From Amaurobius ferox (lineage: Eukaryota > Arthropoda > Arachnida > Araneae > Amaurobiidae): 64,000 nucleotides of DNA. The notes beneath the pieces are model-generated. The model did no database searches. It was given only the letters and a program-made list of their open reading frames with translations, and was not told the DNA's origin. Where the stretch lies: NCBI GenBank assembly GCA_951213105.1, contig OX578137.1, positions 77,906,104 to 77,970,103 of the forward strand, in the 5' to 3' direction. Below, piece by piece: positions 46,296-58,860 of this stretch (its first letter is position 1; every line of letters begins with the position of its first letter). The translations under genes were made by a program, and so were the position numbers.

Positions 46296-46364
46296 TGTCA
46301 TTGCATGTATCTTCCATTACTGGTCTTATTTTGCTTCTGAAAGTAATCTGTCTTTCCGTGAGCT

Positions 46365-46500
46365 GTTCTATTCAGGGAAGTAAATAAAGAATGTGCGGAA
46401 GAAAGGTATTAACATTCTTCACCTCATTAGCCACTGAGTGTCAGGCTATCGGTGAAGCAGAATGATGTCATCAACTCTGTACTCAACCGCGGACAATCTT
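46365..46500 (+). repeat. Dispersed repeat, copy 2 (partner 36.88-37.02 kb)
   Basis: AGAATGATGTCATCAACTCT and CTCAACCGCGGAC, identical to the partner. Confidence 0.85.
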
Positions 46501-49000
46501 TGGCTCTAAAGCTCTTTCCGGATAGTTTGTAAGATAGATTACGTTTTTGCAAATGTGACCAACAAATATTATATTCCTTGCTATATTTACCTTTAAAATA
46601 GGATATCTTCTTACTATGCGCAGTAGAATATTTATGTGCTGAATAATTTAAGTATTAAACATTGTTCCACTTTTAATAGTCTCTCAATTATATTCTGTTC
46701 ACTATTTTTTATGTTTTAATACTATTATGTTTTTTCAAAAAATACTTGATTGTTACATAGCTTATGTGGAAGGTTTTAAACCTTTCTAAATGTTAATAAA
46801 ATGTGTCAAGAATTTGAAGCATATTTATGCCAGTTTTAATAATGCTATAAAACAACTTGAAATACAACAGATGTTAGGTTCATACTCTAAGAATTCGCTT
46901 AAAGGGACCGTATACAATCCTACTGAGTGCTAAAGCTGAATCTGTCGGTCTTTAAAGATTTTCAGAATTGTGGCATATAGCAAGATTCCTTGCTGCTCTT
47001 GCACGAATCGTTTGTCTTAAAGCTCGAAATCTGTACACAGATCTTAGCATCTGTACTGGAAGTACGTTCCTATGAGACTTGTTGAGGTATTAAGATATTT
47101 ATTGTGATATATTGACAGTTGCATTCATTAGTGCAGGAATTACTGTAGCATAGCTTAAATATTATGTAAGCTCTTTCTAGGCGATGCTGTTTAAGCGTAT
47201 ATGCGTCACGTATAAATCTGTACCAAACTATACAATTATGCAAGATATGTTTTATTTGAACTTCAAATGCTATCTACTTATACTCTTTATACCCACAAAT
47301 TATGCCTCTGTGATTCAAGCAAAGCACAAAACGTCCTATTTTGTACACTATTTATGTTAAAATGACTATAATAGAACTTGATATTTTTTTTAGTTTTTAA
47401 AATATTTTCAGCATTTTAAATTTAATTTGATCGTTCAAAAATATAACAGTCACATTTTTAAATAATATAAATATATTAGAAAAGGTACCTTTTGTTAAAC
47501 GGGAGTTAAAACGGGGAATAATTGAATGAATTCATTAAAGTTTTCAAAAGGCGTCAGGAAATAAATAAATATGTTTTGGTTTTAAAATCATGGATTAGAT
47601 GATGTCTCTAATCGACCGAATTTCGACTTTTTAGTTTATAAGTTTTGGTGATTTCTGTAGAATCCTGACATCTGCAAGTATTTCAGTAATTCCTTAGTTT
47701 GAGGATTTATTTGTTAACCCAGATACCAGTCCCCTCTCCAAACTCGACCATGGAAAATTGACTAAAACGCTGCAGTAAAGCTAATTTCGACAGAAAATTT
47801 AAAATGTATATTTTGTACGCTATTTTTAGTTAGGAAAATGAACGTGATTTAAAAAAAAATACTTATTTGATACTAAAAATTAGTCCAAAAAATCGAAATT
47901 GATTTTATTTATCCATAAAATATTAAAAAATCTTTTTTAAATTTTAGGAATCGAAAAAAATATGTTTTAGTTTCTGCAATGTACAATAGATGACATCACG
48001 AATCTAATCGTCAGATTTCTGACTTTTAAGTTCATAATTTTTATTTCAATTAAAAATAAAAATTGGCCAGATGTCACTGTGCATGTCGGTGCCGAGATAC
48101 CACTGTACTAGATTTCATGGTTGTACTCCGCTTAGATTTTCCACTATAAGTGACACAAACAAACAAAAAAAAAATAATTTAAACGCCCATTGAACACGAA
48201 TTATGATTTGGATATAAAGATATACATATTTTCTATTTATGCACTTACTAATACAAAACATATAATCATGATACCCATAGTTACCGTGAGTTTGTATGGT
48301 ATCAGGATAGCTAGATACCATAAAAATATCTAACATGTTTACAAAACAATACTTTGGTGAATAAGGCTTCTTTACAGTACGTTAGAATATATATCAATAT
48401 CACAACAACACATGTCTAGAAACGCATAGTTACAAATTGTATTACATATCTCAACATAAAAATATAAATAATTCGGAGAATAGAGGTTTTCTGACTATAT
48501 GTGTTATATTGTTTCCTTTTTCTCTCGCGTCCCAAATGATTTGGAATAATGCTATTAGTACGGCTAATAGTACTGTCACATTCAGGTGAATGGAAAAAGG
48601 ATGACAACGAGGTAAGAGGAGAGCTACAATAAACTCCTTAATACACAGTGTAATCATTAAATGGCCAAAGGTTTGGAGACGTGATCATTACTTTTTTTTA
48701 AAAACCGTTTAGTGTTATAAATTGCAAAATTATGGTACAATAAATTAAAAAGAATTGTTTTATCAAATAAAATGCATTTAATATTATAGAGCGTGAAAAG
48801 TAAATTTTATGAATTTGAAGACATTGCTGAAATTGGCAAAAATATACACAATTTTCAAAATAAATATAAAGGTATTATTAATTTAATACAGAAGCAATGT
48901 CTTACAAAATAACTTATAAATAAGTTATAATGAGATAACATACAATGAAAGTAAAATTAATAAACATATAATGAGAAATGAAGTATAGTACTTATACCCA
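46501..49000. other. No recognisable feature
   Basis: A 7-bp perfect stem (CTATTAG/CTAATAG) near 48552 and short open frames on the minus strand at 48.1-48.7 kb are all I see. None is convincing. Confidence 0.45.
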
Positions 49001-51379
49001 ACTGTAAGAACATTTTATGAGATGTTTTTTGCTTGGAAAAACTCCGCCCACCTGCAGAGTTTTCCTCCCTAAATGTTCCGGAACCACACACTCTTATCTC
49101 AATTAAAACTACCAATTATTATATGACCCCTTGCTAAAATTTAACTGATTTAAGTCTCTATAGACGTCCCCCCTTCCTACCGTTTTTGTCACACGAATCG
49201 AGAATCTCGGGATATTTTGAATAAAAAATATTAAATTGATTATTCCCACAAAACAAAAGGCACTTCCGAAGATAGATCTGCATACTTATTTTCCGGAATC
49301 TGTATCTAGTAAGAAAATCTTGTAAAAATTAGCCTGATCTTTCATGTGCTTGCTTTTAACATCTATGTGCAGTCCATTTTTTGAGGTGCTGAGTCAAATC
49401 AGACATGAAACTAAATTCTCTTGGAAATGTAAAGTCATCTACTTGATTCACATCCTTGATTCACAGTCTTGCAAAATATCTGTTGAAAACTTGAAATCAC
49501 GTTTAAACCCAAAATTTTCTATAGGTATTTTCCTATATTTAAAAAAGTGCACTTGCAGGCAGAGATAAATCAATATATCTCGCTTTCACCATCCCGTCCA
49601 AGAATTCTCGAAACCCACAATTCTATTGCACCACATTGCCACCGATAATCTTCTTATATCGGCGATACACACTACAGTTCTGTTTGCACCCCTCGCTTAA
49701 CTAATTCAAAGCTTTTTAATGAACAATACAGTGAAAAACAAGGTAGTCACATCATTTTTATTGATTAGCCCTACAAGTCTTATTTCATCCCCTCTCATGA
49801 CTGGTGCAACATTAAAAATATAAGAGTATTTGTCAAAACCTTATTATAGGATTTATGCAATATTTTTCTGTTTCCACGGGCCAGAAAACCTGGAGTTGCG
49901 GGTCGCTTACGGCTCTATAGCCACTAGTTTGAACAATCTTTCATAAATGAGAGTTACAGGAATTTTCGATCAAAATAATCCCGAAACTCAAATATCCACG
50001 TGACCATCCGCGTTACATTTAACTCGTGTAAATAGAGACCGCGTATATGTAGGAAATGATGAATATTTTTAAACGTTTCCTCTATGTCCTAAATTTGTAT
50101 CATTTATTCATTATCAGCTTTCAGGTTGCATTTCCAGTTATCATGCATTCGACGCTAATAGTAAAAGGTCCACTGCCAAATTATAATTGGAATCTTACCG
50201 CCTAAACGCATTATTGATGGCTGATTGTGATATGTCTTGTGGTGAACGTGTTCAGATGTCATTTTAGAAGCATCCGTTAATCATGTAATAAGATTTGTAT
50301 CCTCAAATATGATGTCATTTACCCTATAGCGGATAGAGCAAATTTGAATGAGATTAAATGTCGTTGAGTGCTGCTGCTAATAATTTGCAAATTAAACGTC
50401 TGAAATAGTGTAGTCATGAGTTAAAATATCAAATACACAAGTATATTACTAATATAAACTATATTAAATGGTTTGATTTTAAGAATGTGTGAAATTTAGG
50501 AAAACGAATATGAGGCTCAAGAATTTAGATCGAATTTATTATCTATTTTTAAGGAATCTCGTGTTTTAGCGATCGAAGTAAATATTAGAAATTTTAGGGA
50601 TCACTTTAACAATTAAAAACAAGATTCTAGTCCCAGTAAGTCAAATAATGGAGCAATGATTCCCAATCTTTTCTATTTGGATGAACCTATGAAATTTTTC
50701 GCCAAATCTCGCATAATTCCAACTTGGCTGACACATACTAGATTTGACAGAGGTATATTGCAAAAAAAGACATGGAAAACTGTAGGGTAAACAAATTATA
50801 ATTAATTTATACTTTTGAATAGAATATAACAAATATATTCATTGTCTTTAATTATGGATTGTTAACTATTAATAAATAATGAGAAAAATTTTCAATTTAC
50901 ATCTGGCTTATTATTTATAATCAAACATTGGGTATAATTAATAATATAAACACCTTGATTTATCTGTCTGTTTATCTATCTATCTCTGGGTAACGCTGCC
51001 TCCTACAAAATGTTGCCAAACTTGTTTCAATCACGGATAAATATTTCAATTTATATACTAACGCAGACCATCACTATTTTCATAACACTTCGCGTGAACT
51101 CTAAATTTTTAGATCTTTTTCCACGTTCATTTCTGTTTGCATTCAATGTTTATATTAAAAACCGGAGCGCTCTTCTTAGCTAATTAAATCTTTGCTTGCA
51201 CGCGGTTCGATTTATTCTTCTTCACTTAAAAGAGGTATTTCAAATGTAAATTATTGTTCTGTTAAACATTTTCACATAAGATTGATCGCATTATCGAAAA
51301 CAATAAATGTAAATATTTTCTCCTTTCAAACTATTTTCTATTTTTTTTGCCTTAGTAATCTTAAGTTCAGCGTTATTAT
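49001..51379. other. No recognisable gene; (TCTG/TATC) microsatellite remnant near 50.96 kb
   Basis: TCTGTCTGTTTATCTATCTA followed by TGGGTAACGCTGCC and ACAAAATGTTGCC at 50963-51025 is a possible decayed copy of the microsatellite-plus-AAATTT motif. The open frame 49344-49568 is unrecognised. Confidence 0.4.
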
Positions 51380-51502
51380 TTTCCTTTTATACATAATGTA
51401 TAAGGAAAGTATTGTGACGGGATCGAAAATTCGAATTCGAGTTTTCGACGGGAGAGCACGTTTCAAGCATCCTTGATCACGAATCAAACATTTTTGAAGT
51501 GA

Positions 51503-51540
<38 letters not shown>

Positions 51541-52188
51541 AGTGCGTCTGTGGAGACGATTACTGACGAACGAATGGACCGATTTAAACCAAATTTGGTA
51601 CAAAAATCACAATCTATAAACACTGGAAGCCTATTGTTTTTATACGCAATCGAATATTCGGAACCCCCCTAAATTTTCGAATGAAATTTTGAAAAAATCG
51701 TCAAAAAATCAAAACCACTAATAAAGTTACGCAAATAGACATTTCTTATGTTCTTCTTTCATTCGAAAACGATTGACGTAAATTTCAGAACGCTAACATG
51801 AACCGTTCTCGAGATATTGCACATTTTTCATAAAAATTATCAAAAAGTCATACAAAATAAAAAATATATATATATTTCCTATTGAGAAACATGTTCACTT
51901 TTCATATGTAATACCATGCAATAAATTGGATGACATCATTCTCGTGGATCTAGCTCGTTCCCTGCATGAAAAAGATACTTTGAGTAATTATTTTGTATTT
52001 GAACGCCAATAGTCATTTATCTGCTGTAAGAATAACTTATTTCTTCGTCCATAACGTTTGGCGAGATTTTGGCGACGAATTTGGTGGAATGTCGCCAACT
52101 TGGCGACTTTTTGAAATGTTGCCAAATTAACGTAAATCTCGTCAAATGGATAAAAATGACTCAAAATCAATGAAAATGACGACTAAGG
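51380..52188 (+). mobile_element. Hairpin-headed repeat, copy E (3' truncated)
   Basis: TTATACATAATGTATAAGGA head, GTGACGGGATCGAAAATTCG, (TG)n 51506-51538, ACGAACGAATGGACCGATTT, CACTGGAAGCC, CGTTCTCGAGATATTGC, TTCTCGTGGATCTAGCTCG, GGCGACTTTTTGAAATGTTG. It stops at about 52188 without the ATATAAGGAAAGTC end. Confidence 0.82.
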
Positions 52189-52380
52189 CTGAGGTACTGT
52201 AAAAGACCTGACTGGCAACCCCATCACCTCTGGTCATTCATTGGTCACTCCATCTGTATCATTTTAAACTGTGGGAAGTAGCTAAGCCGGGGTGGCTCGT
52301 CTCCCCACACCTGTCACATCCAATTAAAGGCTGTGAATGATGCCTCTGTCCGAGAGGGGTGAGTCTTTTTAAAGCAGGTT
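52189..52380. other. Locally GC-richer block, unassigned
   Basis: Contains GGCAACCCCATCACCTCTGG, AGCCGGGGTGGCTCGTCTCC and TCCGAGAGGGGTGAG. It stands out from its AT-rich neighbours and begins where repeat E is cut off, so it may be an inserted element or the flank of one. No tRNA-like or coding pattern. Confidence 0.4.
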
Positions 52381-52569
52381 GTGATTTGTACTTAAATTTA
52401 TGTTAACTAAAGAAGGGAGCATCTACTCATTTCATTCGGCTAAAAGAGTTGTTTTCGACAAGTTACAAATCTCGACAATACAAATTTAGAGGATAATAAA
52501 GATTGGGTACATGTTTTCAAACAAAGGGAACATTCTTCTCTCATTCATTGCAAATAAAGGACGATATAG

Positions 52570-53245
52570 AATAATTAAATAATTTAGACTTCGTTGCAGA
52601 AATAATCAAAGTTTGATGATCATTTAAACTCAAATATATTGTAATTGCGTTGTTGTAGAATGTAGATGCGCAGAATTTAAACAAAAATAAAACGGTTTTA
52701 GGACAGATGCAACGCTAAATATGAATTAAAAAGAACTATAAAAATCACGATTTTGACACAAGATTGATGTCATATTTTATTTTGAAGTGGGTCATGTGAT
52801 CTCTTCATACAATATCCACGTGATCTCTTCAAGGGTGTAATTATTATTTTAATTTTTATTTTAAAAACTATTAAATATATGTTGCTGAAATTGTTTTTAT
52901 ATATATTTTATGGGATAATTTGAACATTTCCTAAAACTTTCGAAGCAATTTGTGAATATTAAATTCGCTTAAAAAATGTTTGAAAAATCAGGTCCCATAG
53001 GGTGCAGTGTATTTCATTTTTTCAACCCAGGTTCAATCCAAAATTAAGTTGGTGATATGATTCATTTATATTCCCATAGGTCCCACAGATCGTCTGAACA
53101 ACATACTAAAATTTCATTTTGTTAAAGTAATTTTTACGGCAGTTATCGTGCTAACGGACAGATAGACAGACAGAATGAACAAGGTCATAAACACTTTTCA
53201 TCTATGTTGTAAAGTGTTAAAAATATAGATAGCCCAAGCTATTAT
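52570..53245 (-). repeat. Dispersed repeat with (CTGT)n, copy 2, inverted
   Basis: Mirror of 34045-34730: GTAATTTTTACGGCAGTTAT, GGACAGATAGACAGACAG, CATCTATGTTGTAAAGTGTT, TTTTGAAGTGGG, AACGGTTTTAGGACAGATGC. Confidence 0.75.
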
Positions 53246-53635
53246 CCCTGACATTTTTACAATGCAGTACATAAAACAGTACATCTAAAAGTTTTATATA
53301 TCTATCCTAGTATTAAAATTTGTTAAAAACAGAGAACCTAATCATCATTGTAAAAGAATCATGTATATATCTATTAAAAAAACAAAACAAGAAACATCAA
53401 TCATGCAAAAGCATTGATTATGAAACACTTTCCAACTCTGAAATGCAATTTCATTTAAAAATCGCTAAAATGTGATACATTCAGTGGTGATATCTTTTAC
53501 ATTATCACAGTACTACAGTAATTTATTATACTTAAATATTTAAAACTTAGATATTTAAAAAATATATAAATCGTCTGATTCTGTATGCAAAATCAATGAA
53601 TATTTCATTCATATAACTTGTATTCCAGACTCTAG
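53246..53635. other. No recognisable feature
   Basis: AT-rich, nothing assigned. Confidence 0.5.
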
Positions 53636-53810
53636 AGCTAAATAATTAATTTACGTAAAAAAAATTCAGCAATTCCTATATAACTCACCTTACAATCGCT
53701 TGAGATATTTGCAATCTGCATAAGTCAAAATTAGGCTTCGTTGTAGAAATAATAAAAGTTTAGGGATCATTTAAAATCACAACTATTGTAATTGCGTAGG
53801 CACGGAATTC
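53636..53810 (-). repeat. Partial third copy of the 34-kb repeat
   Basis: GACTCTAGAGCTAAATAATT matches, in reverse, AATTATTTAACTCTAGAGTC at about 34684. TTCGTTGTAGAAATAATAAA and ATTGTAATTGCGTAGGCA match the 52.6-kb copy. Confidence 0.6.
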
Positions 53811-53839
53811 AGATACACAGATAATATATGTGTGTGTGT

Positions 53840-54240
53840 GTGTGTATTCAAAGTATTGGAATCGTGCCGAAGATTGGAACTCGAATTTTCGAAGGATCTA
53901 CACATTTTGGGACGTCTAAAACACGAAAAAACTATTTTTAGGGAGACCTCTGTGTGTCTGTGAGGATATTGTATCCACTCTAACGGAAAAACTAATGGAC
54001 CGAATTTCCTAAAATTTGGTAGGTAAGTTTTTTGTGGGAAACCCTGATGTTCATTAGAGTTTAGTACGATTCGTAATAAAAGAATCTGCCTTCTTTGCGA
54101 AATGGCCGGCAAATATTGCTTTTATCCACTCTAGCTAAAAACTAATGGACCAAATTTAACAAAATTTGGTATATAAATACCTCAGAAATTTAATTTTCAT
54201 TTTTGATGTTAAGGACTTTTTCTTGGACTGGGTTTTTACA
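53840..54240 (+). repeat. Hairpin-type repeat of the 28.4-kb family, headless
   Basis: GGAACTCGAATTTTCGAAGG, GGACGTCTAAAACACG, TGTGTGTCTGTGAGG, then two units of CCACTCTA.C..AAAACTAATGGACC with AAATTTGGTA (about 53974 and 54117). A (TG)n at 53827-53844 precedes it. Confidence 0.6.
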
Positions 54241-54740
54241 CAATCTTTATAAATTTAAAATAAAGAAACAATGTTTAAGAGTTTTTTAATAAAATGTAAC
54301 TGCATTTGTAAAGAAGTGTTTTATGAAATGAATATCACAGCCAATAAAGAAATGGAAACAGTAGTTTCAATGATTACAAATCTTTCTTTCCGATATCTAA
54401 TTTCTTGAATTTTTCCTGATTAGAAAATAACTGCCTTTCTTTGACGGAGATTTACGATAGAAGTAAAGGAGGAATGTTCACTTCCTGGTCTTGCATGTGT
54501 GTGGGGGGTGAGGGGTGGGGGGCATTAGGGGACAAAAAGAGAACTGCGTTTTCACAACTTTCCCACACGAAACCGGCCACCGGTCAGATTACCAGAATCT
54601 CCACCTTCGCTTTTATGAATGATCCACAGATTTGACGCATTCACACTAGAACGGCGCATTGTAGCAGTTCAAGAAAAGTATAAAAATATGCTATTGCCGT
54701 AGATTGTTAATTGTTATACACAATTTTTTTTTTACAGATC
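54241..54740. other. No recognisable feature
   Basis: A 64-codon open frame at 54441-54635 is unrecognised. Confidence 0.45.
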
Positions 54741-55250
54741 TATATTGCACGCGCGCACACACACACACACAAACGCACACAAACACAAACGCACACAAAT
54801 GCAAACGTGCTCACACTCACACACACACACAAACACAAATAAGTACAAACGCGCTCATACACACACACAGAGAAAGAAAGAGAGACGTTACTTTAAAAAA
54901 TGTTTTTTTCGTTTCTATAGATTACCATTCATTGCATTGAAAGAAAAAACAATGGCCTATAACGCGCGCGCGCACCGCCCCCCCCCCCCCCCCACCCACA
55001 CAAACACATAAATAAACAGATTTTCAATTCATACGCGCGCGCCCCCTCCCCCCCACACACAAACGCAAACACACAAATAAACAGATTTTCAATTTATGCG
55101 CCCCCCCCCCCCACACACACAAACAGATTTTCAATTTATGCGAGTGCGCCCCCCCCCCACACACACACACACAGAGAGAGAGAGAGACGTTACTTTAAAA
55201 AATGTTTTATTTCGTTTCTATAGATTATTCAATGCATGGAAAGCAAAAAC
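54741..55250. repeat. Compound CA / poly-C minisatellite with duplicated flank
   Basis: CA-rich tracts, then units of poly-C, CACACAAA and CAGATTTTCAATT.AT (about 55018, 55084, 55124). The block GAGACGTTACTTTAAAAAAT, TCGTTTCTATAGATTA, ..TGTCCTATAACG occurs on both sides (about 54882-54965 and 55184-55265), bracketing the poly-C units. His/Pro/Thr open frames here are low-complexity artefacts. Confidence 0.85.
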
Positions 55251-55565
55251 GATGTCCTATAACGTCCAAATGAAATTAGCTAATACCCCCTTTATGTCAG
55301 CTGAGCTACTTAATTTTAATACATGACCTTCCCCTCAGACAATTCGCCCTGTCTTTCCATGCTAAAGAAAAACTTAACATACATTTAGAAGAAATCGCTC
55401 CCACCTAATTTTCGACCCTTCCTTCCCGCATTGTTCAACTAGCCACTTGGATCCTTATTCTCATTTGAGCCCCCAAGTCGCAATGTCATAGGTCACGTCT
55501 AGCCGCTCCCAGAAATGGCCCCCAGATTTGGCATGAAATCAGGAATATGAGTAGTACTTGAACCG
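55251..55565. other. No recognisable feature
   Basis: Slightly C-richer than the surroundings, nothing assigned. Confidence 0.5.
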
Positions 55566-55622
55566 GAAATTCATTACATTATATAAGGAAAGTCATGTGT
55601 TGCCCACATCAGATTTTTTTTT
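55566..55622 (+). repeat. Solo 3' tail of a hairpin-headed repeat
   Basis: ATTATATAAGGAAAGTCATG then GTTGCCCACATCAGATTTTT, the exact 3' end of the family, 35 bp before the head of copy F. Confidence 0.8.
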
Positions 55623-55655
55623 CTTTCAAAGGCATAGATAAAATTCAAAATAACT

Positions 55656-56575
55656 TATTACTTTCCTTATATACATAATGTATAAGGACAGTATTGTGAC
55701 GGTGTCGAAAATTTGAATTCGAGTTTTCGACGGGAGAGCACGTTTCAAGCATCCTTGATCACGAATCAAACATTTTTGAAGTGATGTCTGTGTGTGTGTG
55801 TCAGTGGGTCTGTGGAGACGATAACTGACGAACGAATGGACCGATTTAAACCAAATTTGGTACAAAAATCACAATCCATAAACACTGGAAGCCTGTTGTT
55901 TTTATACGCAATCGAATGTGTAGAACCAACCTAAATTTTCGAATGAAATTTTGAAAAAATCGTCAAAAAATCAAAACCGCTAATAAAATTATGTAAATAG
56001 ACATTTCTTATGTAATTTTTCATTAGAAAACGATTGACATAAATTTTAGAACGCTAACATGAACCATTCTCAAGATATTGTACATTTTTCAAAAAAATTA
56101 TCAAAAAGTCATATAAAATTAAAAAAAATATTCCCTATTGAGAAACATGTTCACTTTTCATGTGTAATACATAGCGATAAATTGGGTGACATCATTCTCG
56201 TGGATCTAGCTCGTTCCATTCATGAAAAAAGATACTTTGAGTAATATTTTTTTATTTGAACGCCAATAGTCATTTATCAGCTGTAAGAATAACTTATTTC
56301 TCCGTCCATAACGCTTGGCGAGATTTTGGAGACGAATTTGGCGGAATGTTGCCAATCTGGCGACTTTTTGAAATGTTGCCAAATTAACGAAAATCTCGTC
56401 AAATTGATAGAAATGACGCTAAATCAATGAAAATGGCGACTAATTGTCGAAAATTCAATATCTTGGAAAGAATATTAGTATCTACTATAAGAAAAACCTA
56501 TTTTTTTACTGTAAAAGTAGTAAATTCATTACATTATATAAGGAATGTCATGTATTGCCCGCATCAGATTTTTTC
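55656..56575 (+). mobile_element. Hairpin-headed repeat, copy F (complete)
   Basis: Head palindrome TACTTTCCTTATATACATAA plus inverse; GTGACGGTGTCGAAAATTTG; short (TG)n; ACGAACGAATGGACCGATTT; CACTGGAAGCCTGTTG; TTCTCAAGATATTG; TTCTCGTGGATCTAGCTCG; GGCGAGATTTTGGAGACG modules; AATTCAATATCTTGG; tail TTATATAAGGAATGTCATGT, CCGCATCAGATTTTT. About 920 bp. Used here as the reference copy. The open frames at 55626-55865 and 56059-56244 fall inside it and are not genes. Confidence 0.85.
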
Positions 56576-57124
56576 TTTTAAAACGGACGCCACGGGCATA
56601 TTTTAATTATATATAATGATTGCTTTGTTATCGTCTCGTCAAAATATTAAAAATTTCTTTTTTTTATTCTATTCTAAAATAGATGGCAAGTTGTACTTTT
56701 ATTTTTTGCAAGGATTTGCAAATTCTTGCGGAACCCATAAGTGGTTTTCGCTCAACTGCTTTGGTATCGACGGTATAGATCAACAAAAGGAGAGTCTTGA
56801 ATCGTGGGGGATATCTCAAATTCTTCTGAAAAGGTCTGCCAGATTTGATGTATTAGAAGAGTATTTTAAATAGCAGTAGGCGATCTCAGAAGTAAAAATC
56901 ATAAGGATTAGATCAGAAATTCTAGGTGGCCACGTGACTGATATTCGGGTACGAAGTCAACTGTCGAAAAAGTTTCGATTAAATTGACTTAATATTGATG
57001 AGGTGGTTAACTATAAAGTTAAAGCCATTCGTATTGGTTTAATGACAAAAGTAATTCATCCATATACTCAGTAGCAACACCATTCAGTACAAGCTGAAGT
57101 AATCCCGGTTGCACACTAAGATGC
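56576..57124. other. No recognisable feature
   Basis: Contains an 85-codon open frame at 56616-56873 (plus). The sequence looks less biased than chance frames nearby, but I do not recognise it and see no partner exons. Confidence 0.4.
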
Positions 57125-57165
57125 TCAAGTTTTCTGGCGAACAGTTCGGTCTGGGTTGTGAAATA
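57125..57165 (+). mobile_element. SINE/LINE tail fragment
   Basis: TTTTCTGGCGAACAGTTCGG then TCTGGGTTGTGAAA resembles the TTTCTGGTAGGTCGGACGGTCTGGG-type tail. No body present. Confidence 0.45.
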
Positions 57166-58209
57166 AAAGTCGATTCGAGCTAGGGAAATAGTTATTATAA
57201 ACTCCCCAGTATGGGGATGTGGAATAGTATAACACGATGAAAAGGATTTTACAACAAACAGTGAAATACAAAAATTCCCTTAAGCAAGGCACACGTTGTT
57301 GACTTATCATTATCCACGTGTATCTTATATCATTGTCAGCATGAAACTTTTGGAAAAGTTTTTCCGATCTAATAATTTGTGTAGTATAGGTCCAACCAAT
57401 GGGCTTCGAATAATACAGCATCGCGCACTTATGGTAAAATACCACTAGTGGTAAACCTCATGAACCAAATATGGATTTCTGGCTTTTCAATAGCTACCCT
57501 GTTAGTCACTGATGGTTCCATCTTGACTAAGACAGTATTTACCTGTCTGAAGGATATTTTAAGAAAGAGAGATTGAAGTCTTCCTTATTTAGAGCCCAGT
57601 TACAGATATCTAGACGACGTTGACGATTTTATTGTTGTAGACTATGAAATCTATTAATACTCTTTGAATTCCAATAATTTTATCAAATAATTTTCTTAGC
57701 TGCTATAGACGTAATGCCGTGGTCTGAGCTATCCGATTGCATGCTAGTATATGACTAACTTTCAAAGTAGGCAATAATATCAGTAATTAAACCACTTGTA
57801 TATGATCGAGATTCACCCACCTCTACGATAAAAAAATTCATTTTTTTTCGTTAGTTGATTCAGTAAATAAATGAATGTCGGAGAAGAAAGTAGACAATTC
57901 AAGAATATACGTTGGTAGTCCTTTGGATTACGATTACACTGATCATAAACCAATATTATTAACAGACTTCCATATTATTATACTGCGACATAATATTGGT
58001 ATAGGTGAACATCAAATATAGTATCACGTGTTCACTTTGAGATAGAAATATATATGTAAAAAGTTTCTATGCGTCGTTTAAATTTGCGTGTTAGAAGGAT
58101 TCTGCAGCTTTTTAAACAGATGCATGCTAATTTTGCAGGTACAGAGATTAAATCCATTTACGCTAACTAATGAAGAAGTAAGGGGTATTTTACTGTTTAG
58201 AACTTTCTT
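57166..58209. other. No gene; weak repeat relation to 60.9-61.0 kb
   Basis: The minus-strand open frames at 57125-57445 and 60814-61047 share SPYWGVYNNYFPSS against SHYWGIYHNYLLSG. This hints at one diverged repeat, coding or not. No family recognised. Confidence 0.35.
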
Positions 58210-58246
58210 TACAGCGCCCAGAATTCGGATAATTCTAGGCGCTGTA
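58210..58246. repeat. Very short TA-flanked palindrome (micro-MITE candidate)
   Basis: CAGCGCCCAGAATTCGGATA to GGCGCTG (58212-58244) is self-complementary with one mismatch around a short loop and has TA on both sides, as a Tc1/mariner-derived remnant would. The CAGCG end resembles the mariner end at 22921. Confidence 0.65.
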
Positions 58247-58589
58247 AAAAAAAGATTCGGATTCCCTTTAAGAATTATAATTTTATATAATTTTCGGATT
58301 ATATCGGATTATAATTTTCTTCAAAATTATCTTTTACATAGTTTTCATAAAATTATGCACCTTGTTTAAAGGAACTCTGCAATTTTATGTATATTTCTAG
58401 GGTCAATATCTAAAGATATGTGGAACGTTATGATCTTTTTCGAAGAGTGACAGTGTGTGTCAAAATTAATCAATACATATATGTTTTGCAATCATATAGG
58501 AAAGAAGGAGAAAATATCTGCATTATCTAAAATACTTTTAAATTACAGAATTATGAAGAAGTTTTCGTATTTCTGAAAATACTTGGTAG

Positions 58590-58860
58590 AAGCAAAATGT
58601 ATCCCTGGAACAGGATGCCACGAAAATCAATTTAGAGAGAATATTTCTTCTCCATCAGATAACTTCGGTGCATGGCAAAAATAAGCTAAGATACCAAATT
58701 TCCGGCATCTAAATGCAGTTAGATAAGTAATCGGAAGGGTAAGAGTGGAAAGGAAAAAGATCGTATTTTATTTTATTCTGAATGAAATAGGCGTTACAAA
58801 AATATTATATAATTTGAGGTGTAGAATTCCAGAAAAACTCCTGTTATTGTTAAAGAATCA
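58590..58860 (+). repeat. Dispersed repeat, copy 1 (partner 61.34-61.61 kb)
   Basis: GGATGCCACGAAAATCAATT, TTTCCGGCATCTAAATGCAG, GGGTAAGAGTGGAAAGGAAA and TAGGCGTTACAAAA recur in order in the partner. Confidence 0.8.

Noticed and set aside
49861..49925. GGGTCGCTTACGGCTCT as a hAT-type terminal repeat
   Set aside because: No inverted partner and no 8-bp duplication found.
53783..54112. 109-codon minus-strand open frame
   Set aside because: Lies across a repeat and a (TG)n tract; no recognised domain.
57125..57445. 106-codon minus-strand open frame as a real exon
   Set aside because: It begins over a SINE-tail fragment. The only support is a short block shared with another unrecognised frame near 60.9 kb.
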